In this document: piece by piece, positions 51,900 through 59,488 of the stretch | Position numbering within the stretch: position 1 is the stretch's first letter | Layout: each line of letters starts with the position of its first letter | Assembly: GCA_029261815.1 (NCBI GenBank) | Contig: JAJDAQ010000098.1 | Location: forward strand, 95,781 to 159,780 | Direction of reading: 5' to 3' | From: Deltaproteobacteria bacterium | Lineage (GTDB): Bacteria > Myxococcota_A > UBA9160 > UBA6930 | Length of the DNA stretch: 64,000 nt | The notes under the pieces: generated by a model | What the model was told of the DNA's origin: nothing | The model's database searches: none | What the model saw: the letters and a program-made list of their open reading frames with translations, nothing else | Program-made: the position numbers and the translations under genes

Positions 51900-52628
51900 G
51901 TGAAGATACCGCTCCCGCCGCGCCGCTCGGTCATTGGCCTCCTGTCTGCCATCTTCGCGATCGAGTTCGTCGTCCTGGCGTTCGACCCGATCGACCGCCC
52001 GACGTGGCTGATCGAGAACGTTCTCGTAGTCGTCGGCGTCGGTTTGCTAGTCGCCACCGGCCGACGCTTCCCGCTGTCGCGGCTCTCCTACACGCTGATC
52101 TTCGCCTTCCTCGTCCTGCACGAAATCGGCTCGCACTACACCTACTCACTGGTTCCCTACGACGACTGGGCCCAGCGTTGGCTCGGCTTCTCGATCAACG
52201 ACTCCCTGGGATTCGAGCGCAATCATTTCGACCGCGCGATCCACTTGAGCTACGGCCTGTTCCTCGCCTACCCGGTGCGCGAGTTCTACGTTCGCGTCGT
52301 CGATGCCCGCGGCGTCTGGGGTTACGTCCTCCCGACCGGCTTCGTGATGTCGACGTCGATGCTCTATGAGTTGATCGAATGGATGGCCGCCGTGACCTTC
52401 GGCGGCGACCTCGGCCAATCCTATCTCGGGACCCAGGGCGATATCTGGGACGCACATTGGGACATGGCGCTCGCGACGTTAGGTGCCCTGATCGCGATGT
52501 TGCTCACCTTGTCGGTCAACGCGTCGCTGCGCCGTGACTTCTCACGGGAGTTCGCCGAAAGCTTACGCGTCAAGAGTGAGGAGCCGCTCGGCGAAGAAGC
52601 CCTCTCCAAGATGCTCGAGGAGGACTGA
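51900..52628 (+). CDS. DUF2238/YjdF-family inner-membrane protein
   Basis: I use GTG 51900, following AGGA, giving 242 residues; the ORF-track start lies within the preceding autotransporter gene. The protein has about six membrane segments and DUF2238 motifs: LHEIGSHYTYSLVPYDDW, NHFDRAIHLSYGLFLAYPVREFY and GTQGDIWDAHWDMALA. Conserved His and Asp in these loops hint at a catalytic or ligand-binding role, but none is known. A TauD-type gene starts one base after its stop, so expression is coupled. Confidence 0.85.
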   Translation: MKIPLPPRRSVIGLLSAIFAIEFVVLAFDPIDRPTWLIENVLVVVGVGLLVATGRRFPLSRLSYTLIFAFLVLHEIGSHYTYSLVPYDDWAQRWLGFSINDSLGFERNHFDRAIHLSYGLFLAYPVREFYVRVVDARGVWGYVLPTGFVMSTSMLYELIEWMAAVTFGGDLGQSYLGTQGDIWDAHWDMALATLGALIAMLLTLSVNASLRRDFSREFAESLRVKSEEPLGEEALSKMLEED

Positions 52629-52629
52629 C

Positions 52630-53517
52630 GTGTTCGAGATTCGGGCGAGTCCCGACCGCTTCCATGTCGCGGAAGCGGTTGGCGTCGACCCCTCGAACCC
52701 GGGAGCCCACGCCGCCGAATTGCACGACGCCCTCGCGCACCTCGGCGTTCTCTGCATTCGGTTCCCTCGCCCGCTCGAAGACCGCGAACTCCAGGCGGTT
52801 GCAGCAACGCTCGGACCCATCAAGGACCCGATCGCCCTCACCCGGGATGGCGAACCATTCCGATACTCGGAGCGACGGCAGATCATCGACTCCGGCTTCG
52901 TCATGACCGACGAGATCCGCGAAAAACTCGGTGACGTGCATTTCGGGGGCTTGGACGATGAACGCCCGGGTCTCTTCGAGACATTCCACTGCGACGACAC
53001 GTATACGCGCGAGCCGGCGGGTCCGACCGTGCTCCACGCACGCGCCCTTCCGCCGAGTGGGGGTGGCCCGACGCTCTTCCTCGACATGCGTGCCGCCTAC
53101 GAACTGCTCGATGCCGGCACTCGCAGCATGATCGAAGGTCGTCGTGTCGTCTACGCGTACAACAACCACGATGCGTTCCCGCCGCGACGCGCAGCCAGTG
53201 GTCCCGCCGATGTCCTCGAGGAAGTCTCGCACCCGATCGTTCGAACGCACGGGACCGCGGGCTCACGCTCCCTCTTCATTGACCTGGATCGGGCCACCCA
53301 TGTCGAGGGGATGCCGGCGGCCGAAGGCCGAGCGCTGCTCCAGCGGCTACAGGACCACGCTGAGGCCACGGCACCGCAGTGCCAGCATGACTGGCACGAG
53401 CACGATGTCCTCGCCTGGGACAATGCCTCGGTTCAGCACAAGGCGGGCGGTAACTTCAAGGTGGGCGAGCCCCGCCGTTTCTGGCGCTACATGGTCGAGG
53501 CGGGCCGGCCCGTCTAG
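52630..53517 (+). CDS. TauD/TfdA-family dioxygenase-like protein
   Basis: The GTG at 52630 gives 295 residues. The iron-binding motif appears as HCDD in ETFHCDDTYTREPAGPTVLHARALPPSGGGPTLFLD. A distal His lies in WDNASVQHKAGG and the 2-oxoglutarate Arg in PRRFWRYMV. The order is the TauD order. It shares its transcription unit with the DUF2238 membrane protein. The substrate is unknown; a membrane partner suggests a lipid or a compound delivered by the membrane protein. Confidence 0.85.
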   Translation: MFEIRASPDRFHVAEAVGVDPSNPGAHAAELHDALAHLGVLCIRFPRPLEDRELQAVAATLGPIKDPIALTRDGEPFRYSERRQIIDSGFVMTDEIREKLGDVHFGGLDDERPGLFETFHCDDTYTREPAGPTVLHARALPPSGGGPTLFLDMRAAYELLDAGTRSMIEGRRVVYAYNNHDAFPPRRAASGPADVLEEVSHPIVRTHGTAGSRSLFIDLDRATHVEGMPAAEGRALLQRLQDHAEATAPQCQHDWHEHDVLAWDNASVQHKAGGNFKVGEPRRFWRYMVEAGRPV

Positions 53518-53554
53518 GCGACGCATCCGGCGAGCCCACCGGCTGGCGAACCGA

Positions 53555-55216
53555 CTAACCGGGCGGCCGACCTCGCGCGATCCAATGGTCCGCAGCCTCC
53601 AGCCGCCGCTCCAGCTGGCGGACCGTCGCTTCGGTGATCCGTTTGATTCCGACGCGGCGATTCAACTCGGCATTGATCTCCGCATGCCCACGCCGCGTGG
53701 AGTGCACGAGGCTGCGGACACGGGCACTGTTCATCTCGCGGAGTTCGCGGCGCCGACTACGGCCCGCCCGGGGGGGTGCCAAGAGGGCCGGGTCCGGCGC
53801 CGGTGTCGGAAGGATCTCGTCGTGGTTCGGCGGCAGGAGCACGAACTCGTCATCGGAGAAGTCGTCGTCGTCGCCGACGAGGCCGGGAATCGGCTCTCCG
53901 TCTTCGTCATCGGGAACCTCGACCGGTTCGAGTGGCTTGCCGTCCGATTCGATCGCAACCGCCGATATCGCCGAGAAGAGGGCGAGCTGCTCCTCTTCCC
54001 GCTCGGCCTCGGGGTCGCGCTCCGGGGCCTCCCGTTCGTCGGGTTTGCGCAGGTTGTGACGGCGCTGTTCGGCGATACCCATGGCGAACGCGCGCAACCG
54101 AACGTCGTCGGGAATGAACATGTAGGCACGTTGCTGACGCAGGCCAGCCTTGAATCGGACGAGCCTCCCCACCGCCTGGCGGAAGAAGAGATCGGTAATC
54201 GTGTGGGTGGCATAGACGCCGACGCGGAGCCGGGGAATGTCGACGCCTTCGCTGACCATGCGCACGGCAACGATCCACGGCGACGTCCCCGCCGAGAACT
54301 CGGCGATCTTCTCGGACGCGCGCGGGTCATCGGAGGTCGCCACCGTCACGGGCCGACCCACCAGCTTCCCGAGCTGCTTGCCGATCCCCCGGGCGTGGTC
54401 CTGGTCCATCGCGATGACCATTCCCCCGGCCGTCGGGTCACCTTCCCGGACATGGAGAAGCTGTCGGTGCGCTTTCTCCAGAACGGCCGGAAGCCACTCC
54501 CCTTCGAGGTCGAGCGCCGTGCGCAGGCGTTGGCTTGCGCGCACGCGGCCGAGCGGGTCATCGAAGCTGGCGCGCCAGGTCAGTCCGTCGGCGGTCGACC
54601 ACTCCATCCGCCCGTTGATGCGGGGGAAGTAGACCGGGCGCACGACACCACGGTCGGCGAGTGCCTCGCCGTAGCCGTACTCGTAGTCGGCCTCCGCTTC
54701 GTCGCCCACGTAGCGGACAAACGGGATGGTGCTCTGATCCGAGCGGAATGGCGTGCCCGACAGACAGAGCCGGCGAACCGCCGGATCGAATGCGTGTCGC
54801 ACGGCGTCGCCCCAGGTGCGGCTGTCGGCGGCGTGATGGATCTCATCGAGAACCACGAAGGCAGTGCGCACGAGCGGGCGAAGCGCGTCCGGGTTCGCAG
54901 CCACCTGCTGGTACGTCACGACAATGCCGTGCACGTCGGACGGCAGCGTGCCGTCGTGGGCCGACCAATTGGGGTCGAGATGGATTCCGAAGTCCTCGGC
55001 TGCGTAGGACCACTGGAGCTTCAGGTGCTGTGTGGGAACCACGACGACGAGGCGTTGTGCGGCACGATCGATCAGCAGCCGGCGGGCCGCCGTCAGCGCG
55101 AAGGTGGTCTTCCCCGCTCCCGGCGTCGCGACCGCAAGAAAGTCGCGCTCGCGGGCGTCGGCGAGCGCCTGGAGTGCCGCGCGTTGCCACGCGCGCAATC
55201 GGATCCGCGCGACCAA
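53555..55216 (-). CDS. DEAD/DEAH-box (SF2) helicase with acidic C-terminal region
   Basis: The ORF runs to 55366, but the first ~50 residues are low-complexity. A TTG at 55216 preceded by GGGGGGAGAGC begins at the family start LVARIRLRAWQRAAL, giving 553 residues. The SF2 motifs are I ATPGAGKTTF, II VVLDEIHHA, III CLSGTPFRSD and VI QAVGRLVRFKAG. A strongly acidic stretch with PVEVPDDEDGEP and DDDDFSDDEF separates the helicase core from a basic C-terminus. No nuclease or methylase is adjacent. It might belong to a defence or repair function, but the context is not decisive. Confidence 0.85.
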   Translation of the reverse strand: MVARIRLRAWQRAALQALADARERDFLAVATPGAGKTTFALTAARRLLIDRAAQRLVVVVPTQHLKLQWSYAAEDFGIHLDPNWSAHDGTLPSDVHGIVVTYQQVAANPDALRPLVRTAFVVLDEIHHAADSRTWGDAVRHAFDPAVRRLCLSGTPFRSDQSTIPFVRYVGDEAEADYEYGYGEALADRGVVRPVYFPRINGRMEWSTADGLTWRASFDDPLGRVRASQRLRTALDLEGEWLPAVLEKAHRQLLHVREGDPTAGGMVIAMDQDHARGIGKQLGKLVGRPVTVATSDDPRASEKIAEFSAGTSPWIVAVRMVSEGVDIPRLRVGVYATHTITDLFFRQAVGRLVRFKAGLRQQRAYMFIPDDVRLRAFAMGIAEQRRHNLRKPDEREAPERDPEAEREEEQLALFSAISAVAIESDGKPLEPVEVPDDEDGEPIPGLVGDDDDFSDDEFVLLPPNHDEILPTPAPDPALLAPPRAGRSRRRELREMNSARVRSLVHSTRRGHAEINAELNRRVGIKRITEATVRQLERRLEAADHWIARGRPPG

Positions 55217-55438
55217 GCTCTCCCCCCAAACCCACGACCCAAAACCACTGAGGCATCCGGCGTGGTGACGCGCGGATGCGAACCCATCTTCGACTGCAGC
55301 AGAGGAGCCGCCGGCGGACACCGGGGGAGGCGTGGAGCCTCCGGCGGGAGGCGAAAGATAGAACACCTGCGCCCCGCGTCTCGCGAACGGCGTGTCGAAG
55401 ATTCCCTAGGCTCGGGCCTTGCGCAGAGGGAGCCCATC

Positions 55439-56185
55439 ATGTCGCGCCGCGTCCACCTGGAATCTCCGATCTCCGGCCGCCCCGGCATCGCGGCGATCCG
55501 CCTCGACGACGGAAGAGCGAACGCCATGCAGGGCGAGTGGCTTTTCGAGTTCAACGAGGCGCTCGACGAAGTCGAGTCCGCATCCGAAATCCACAGCCTG
55601 GTGCTGCATGGACGTGAGGACTTCTTCTCGGGAGGCCTCGACCTCAAGGTGCTTCCAGACCTGACGCCGGACGCGCTGCAGGCCGTCACCGGGCAGTTCG
55701 CCAAGACGATGCGCCGCGTCTTCCTGTTCCCGAAACCCGTCGTCGCCGCCGCATCCGGCCACGCGATCGCCGGGGGGATGATGCTGTTCCTCGCCGCCGA
55801 CATTCGGCTCGCCCAGCGCGGAAGCACTGCGCGCTTCGGGCTCAACGAGGCAGTGACCGGCATCCCGTTGCTGGGCGGTACCGCCGGGCTCTCCCAGGCC
55901 ACGATTCCTCGCGAGTTCCATACCGAGATGATCCTTCATGGCCGCCTCGTCGGCGCGGAAGGTCTCTTCGAGCGTCGGATCGTCCATGAGCTCGTCGACG
56001 AACCGGCACCGTTGTTGGATCGCGCCATCGAGCGCGCACTGGAACTCTCGGACGTGGACCTACCGGCCTACGCCATGAACAAGTGGCTGGTGCGCGGCCC
56101 GACGTGGGACGCCGCTGTCGAGGCTTCGGCCCTGTTGTCCGAGGCTGCGCCCTCCGAAAACCTCTTCGCCCGGATCCGGCGCTAG
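55439..56185 (+). CDS. enoyl-CoA hydratase/isomerase-family protein missing one catalytic Glu
   Basis: The ATG at 55439 with AGGGAG upstream gives 248 residues. The rest of the very long ORF-track entry is antisense to the helicase gene. The crotonase fold is clear (HGREDFFSGGLDLKVLPDLTPD, ASGHAIAGGMMLFLAADIRLA). The first catalytic Glu position reads Met (AGGMMLFL); the second is kept (FGLNEAVTGIPL). Such variants are often isomerases or act on unusual acyl-CoAs. It overlaps the convergent WYL regulator by four bases. Confidence 0.85.
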   Translation: MSRRVHLESPISGRPGIAAIRLDDGRANAMQGEWLFEFNEALDEVESASEIHSLVLHGREDFFSGGLDLKVLPDLTPDALQAVTGQFAKTMRRVFLFPKPVVAAASGHAIAGGMMLFLAADIRLAQRGSTARFGLNEAVTGIPLLGGTAGLSQATIPREFHTEMILHGRLVGAEGLFERRIVHELVDEPAPLLDRAIERALELSDVDLPAYAMNKWLVRGPTWDAAVEASALLSEAAPSENLFARIRR

Positions 56186-56916
56186 CCCCCGCTCAATCTC
56201 CGCGACGCTGGCGCATCGGTTTCCGCCAGGAACGTCTCGAGGACTTCCTGTGACGGTTCGAATCCTTGACGCAGGGCCCGCGGATTCGAGATCCGGTCCA
56301 TCCGGAACATCCGAATGGCATCCTTGTCGAGATCGAGGGCAACGATGTACCAGACCGGCACGTCAACGAAGATGCCGTGCGGCTCGATCCGACGCCGCGT
56401 ACGGGCACCCTTCCGGTCCTGGTAGTCGAAGCCGAGACAACGCCCCTCACTGAAGCAGCGTTCGAACGCTGAGAGCAGTGTGGGAACGGTCTCCCCCATC
56501 GATGCTCGGATGTTCTCCGACGCGGTGCCGGCCACGATGATCCTCTCGGCCAACCGACGCAGGTTCCGACGGCGTTGCTCGGGCAGGGATGCCAAGACCT
56601 TGTTGACCGCTGTCTGGCTTCCGCGGGAAAACGGAATCCCGGACACGAGATGCGACAGCTGGACCGACAGCCACAGCCCGACCGCCTCGTGCTCCTCCAG
56701 ATAGAGCGGCGGAAGCGGTGCGAACCGCGCGAAGCGGATGCCACCGCCGCGCCCCCGTTCGCCTTCGATGTCCATTCCGCGCAGACGCAGCGCGGCCACG
56801 TCTCGCCGCACGGTCCGGACGGACACGCCGAGTTCGAGGGCGAGATCGCCCATCGTCGGGTTCCGGTCGGACCGAAGCAAGGCGATCAGTCCCTCACGGC
56901 GTTGGCTGGCGTTCAT
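56182..56916 (-). CDS. WYL-domain HTH transcriptional regulator
   Basis: The ATG at 56916 follows GGAGGAAAG, a near-perfect ribosome site, and gives 244 residues. An N-terminal DeoR-type helix-turn-helix (NPTMGDLALELGVSVRTVRRDVAALRLRGMDIEG) precedes a WYL sensor domain (DVPVWYIVALDLDKDAIRMFRMDRIS). WYL domains bind nucleic acid or small ligands. It is divergent from the SnoaL-like gene at 57032, and the inverted repeat between them is a likely site of action. Confidence 0.9.
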   Translation of the reverse strand: MNASQRREGLIALLRSDRNPTMGDLALELGVSVRTVRRDVAALRLRGMDIEGERGRGGGIRFARFAPLPPLYLEEHEAVGLWLSVQLSHLVSGIPFSRGSQTAVNKVLASLPEQRRRNLRRLAERIIVAGTASENIRASMGETVPTLLSAFERCFSEGRCLGFDYQDRKGARTRRRIEPHGIFVDVPVWYIVALDLDKDAIRMFRMDRISNPRALRQGFEPSQEVLETFLAETDAPASRRLSGG

Positions 56917-56947
56917 CTTTCCTCCGGTGCCGTAAGGATGGCGCATT

Positions 56948-56970
56948 AATAGGTCAGTTCTTGGCCTATT
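56948..56970. promoter_or_regulatory. inverted repeat in the WYL/SnoaL-like divergent promoter region
   Basis: AATAGGTCA-GTTCT-TGGCCTATT is a nine-base inverted repeat with one mismatch, placed 31 bases from the WYL start and 61 bases from the divergent SnoaL-like start. It is the best candidate operator for the WYL regulator. Confidence 0.55.
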
Positions 56971-57031
56971 TGGACATAGTCTGGCTCCAACGCAGCCAAC
57001 CCCCACAGCCGTGGGACATCAAGGAAACGCC

Positions 57032-57406
57032 ATGACCACTCTCGAAATTGGACAGGAAATCGTGCGGCTCTCGAACGCCGGACAAGGCCTCGACGCCGTC
57101 GACAAGCACTACGCCATGAACATCGTCAGCATCGAAGGCCAGGCCGGGGACGGGTTCCCCCAACGCCTCGAGGGCTTCGAAGCCGTGCGGGGCAAGAGCG
57201 TCTGGTGGTACGACCATCACGAAGTGCATCGGTCGACGGCAGCCGGTCCGTTTTGCGGACACCGCGACGACCAGTTCGCCGTGCTCTTCGAGATGGACGT
57301 CACACTGAAGGACACCGGCGCGCGCTCGCAGATGAGCGAGGTCGGACTCTATACGGTGGCCGACGGCGCGATCGTGCAGGAAGAATTCCTCTACGGAATC
57401 GGCTAG
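57032..57406 (+). CDS. SnoaL/NTF2-like fold protein
   Basis: The ATG at 57032 after AAGGA gives 124 residues. The sequence has the NTF2-like pattern of one N-terminal helix and a curved beta-sheet (VDKHYAMNIVSIEGQ, AVLFEMDVTLKDTGARSQMSEVGLYTV, AIVQEEFLYG). Such small proteins are isomerases, dehydratases or ligand-binding proteins. It is divergent from the WYL regulator. A GC-rich hairpin follows its stop. Its function is unknown. Confidence 0.72.
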   Translation: MTTLEIGQEIVRLSNAGQGLDAVDKHYAMNIVSIEGQAGDGFPQRLEGFEAVRGKSVWWYDHHEVHRSTAAGPFCGHRDDQFAVLFEMDVTLKDTGARSQMSEVGLYTVADGAIVQEEFLYGIG

Positions 57407-57413
57407 GCCAAGC

Positions 57414-57451
57414 GGGGTCGCATCGCATCACTCGCGGTGCGGCGCGACCCC
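57414..57451. terminator. GC-rich hairpin between convergent genes
   Basis: GGGGTCGC pairs with GCGACCCC, with an inner CGCA/TGCG stem and flanking AAGC/GCTT. It lies between the stops of the SnoaL-like gene and the DapB-like gene and could terminate both transcripts. There is no T-run. Confidence 0.5.
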
Positions 57452-57456
57452 CAGGC

Positions 57457-58530
57457 TTAGTTCGTCACGACATTCGTGGACGGCGTATAGGGAAGATCGA
57501 GCGTACTCAGTAGCCCAGGGGCGTGCGCGCACAACACTGGCAACGCGTTGATCACGCGCAATGCCGTCGCCTGGACACCGCCGGTGTTGTGGTCGCCGTC
57601 CTCGCCCGTGACATAGCACTCCAACTGAACGGTAGGATTCCCCGTCACGATGCAGCGGTGAACGCCAGAACGGCCGACCGGCGGGGCCGGCCAGTGAGCG
57701 GCTTCTCCGTCGGCCAGACGGTTCACGTGCTCGGTCACCACGACGGCGCGGCCGTGCGCCATTCCCTCCAATTGAAAGCGCACCGCCGAGCAGCTTCCAG
57801 CCGGGACACGCATCATTGGCGTATCGAAACCATCGTCGGTGTAGTGCCGCTCGAAGGACTCTCGGATCTCGTCGAGCTCGATCCCCAGTCGGTCGGCCAT
57901 CATCTGCACCATGCCACCCCACCCCATCCGCAGGACTCCGGGCATTGCGAGCGGCGGCGTGTAGTCGGCATCGCGCCCAAAGCCGAAGCTTACGCCCGTG
58001 AACTCGGGATCCTCATAGGTCGAGTAATCGCAGAGTTCCTGGACCCTCACTTCATCGATCTGGTCCGCGAGTTGGAGTGCCGCGAGCGGAAGAACGTCAC
58101 CGGAGAAACCCGGGTCCATGCCGCTCACGTAGAGCGTCGAGCGCCCCTTCTCGCACGCCTTCGCCAGCGGGTCGCGCATCCGCTCCGCCGCGAAAGGCGG
58201 GTAGACCAGGTGGATCATCGAGGTCGATGCGACGTTGATGCCGGCCGACAGGATTCGCTCGAGTTCGGGAATGACCTCCTGGGGCCGGGTCTCACCCTTC
58301 ACGGTGTAGACGACGGCGTCGGGCTTCAGCGCGAGCAAGGCGTCGACATCGTTCGTGGCGAGGACGCCGGTGTCGTCCGCGATCCCGCACAGCCGCGCTG
58401 CATCCTTGCCGACCTTGTCCGGACTATGAGCGTGGACTCCGACGAGTTCGAAGTCGGGGTGACGAATGAGATGGCGGAGACTGTGGAAACCGACGTTGCC
58501 GGTTCCCCATTGGACGACGCGCAGGGTCAT
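57457..58530 (-). CDS. DapB-like NAD(P)-dependent dehydrogenase family protein
   Basis: The 357-residue protein starts with a Rossmann motif (VVQWGTGNVGFHSLRHL). Its NAD(P)-binding part resembles dihydrodipicolinate reductase. The C-terminal half holds GMDPGFSGDVLPLAAL and the FGRDADYTPPLAMPG segment common to a group of DapB-like proteins in F420-rich bacteria, related to 2,4-diaminopentanoate dehydrogenase. The actual substrate is unknown; a role in lysine synthesis is unlikely because the protein is longer and lacks typical DapB signatures. It is downstream of the SDR gene on the same strand. Confidence 0.78.
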   Translation of the reverse strand: MTLRVVQWGTGNVGFHSLRHLIRHPDFELVGVHAHSPDKVGKDAARLCGIADDTGVLATNDVDALLALKPDAVVYTVKGETRPQEVIPELERILSAGINVASTSMIHLVYPPFAAERMRDPLAKACEKGRSTLYVSGMDPGFSGDVLPLAALQLADQIDEVRVQELCDYSTYEDPEFTGVSFGFGRDADYTPPLAMPGVLRMGWGGMVQMMADRLGIELDEIRESFERHYTDDGFDTPMMRVPAGSCSAVRFQLEGMAHGRAVVVTEHVNRLADGEAAHWPAPPVGRSGVHRCIVTGNPTVQLECYVTGEDGDHNTGGVQATALRVINALPVLCAHAPGLLSTLDLPYTPSTNVVTN

Positions 58531-58648
58531 GGGAGCCTCGGGACGACCTGAATCGGTCGTTGTGGTGTTGCAGGGTCTCGATCAAGTCCTCATCGGGATA
58601 CTTGATGAAAAGCACGGAGCCGCCGGCGGTTCGGGACGCGCGGGCGCG

Positions 58649-59485
58649 TCAGATCATGTAGCTGTCGCCGGCCGCCCGGATCGTGATCTCGCTGATCGAA
58701 ACGCCCCACGGCTGATTGATCGCGTACACGATCTGGTCCGCCAGAAGCGTCGGATCGAGCGCGAAGTATCGGATGTCGTCGATGTTGGTCAGGTCGTCGG
58801 GCGGATTCTCGCCGAACACCTCGCCAATCTTCTCGAAGAACGATCCCGCGTTCGCTCCCAGGATCCCGACGAGCGCGCCCTGGTTCACGATTCCTTCGCC
58901 GAGCGCCGTTCCCGGAACCCCGGTGGGCTTGATCGTCGTCACCTTGATGCGACCCTGGGATTCCTGGCGCAGTGACTCCGACAAGAAGTTGACCGCGGCC
59001 TTGGTCGCGCCGTAGACACCAGCGCCCGCGACGGGGGAGTTCCCGTAGATCGAAGACAAGTTGACGACGTGGCCACGCCCCTGGGTGATCATCGCGTCGT
59101 GGACGGCCGCGATCCCGTTGAGCACCCCCTTGAAATTGATGTCGATACATCGGTCCCAGGCGGCTGCCGCCTCGGCATGGTCGGCATGAAACGCGAGCGG
59201 CATCACACCGGCGTTGTTCACCATCACGTCGATGGCGCCATACTGGTCGAGGGCCGCGGTCGCGAGCGACGCCATCTCTGCACGATTCGTCACGTCGGCA
59301 CGGACTGCGATCGCGGCGCCGCCATCGGCAACGATGCCGGCTGCCGTTTCCTGCGCTGCGGCTTCGTCGACATCGGAGGCGACGACATTGGCGCCCAACG
59401 CCGCGCACTTCTGCGAAACAAGACGACCGAAGCCGCCGCCGGCGCCCGTGATGACGAGCGTCTTTCCATTGAGGTGATTCTCCAC
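58649..59485 (-). CDS. short-chain dehydrogenase/reductase (SDR)
   Basis: The 278-residue protein is a classical SDR: TGAGGGFGRL cofactor loop, NNAG motif (MVNNAGVMPL), Ser in NLSSIYGN and YGATK. The C-terminal part is longer than usual (IDDIRYFALDPTLLADQIVYAINQP). Its start lies three bases after the DUF3604 stop, so the two are cotranscribed. It would oxidise or reduce an alcohol or ketone. The substrate is unknown. Confidence 0.88.
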   Translation of the reverse strand: MENHLNGKTLVITGAGGGFGRLVSQKCAALGANVVASDVDEAAAQETAAGIVADGGAAIAVRADVTNRAEMASLATAALDQYGAIDVMVNNAGVMPLAFHADHAEAAAAWDRCIDINFKGVLNGIAAVHDAMITQGRGHVVNLSSIYGNSPVAGAGVYGATKAAVNFLSESLRQESQGRIKVTTIKPTGVPGTALGEGIVNQGALVGILGANAGSFFEKIGEVFGENPPDDLTNIDDIRYFALDPTLLADQIVYAINQPWGVSISEITIRAAGDSYMI

Positions 59486-59488
59486 GCG

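Noticed and set aside
53144-56185. 1013-aa plus-strand ORF
   Set aside because: Most of it is antisense to the SF2 helicase gene and has no family motifs. Only the last 248 codons (from 55439) are a real crotonase gene.
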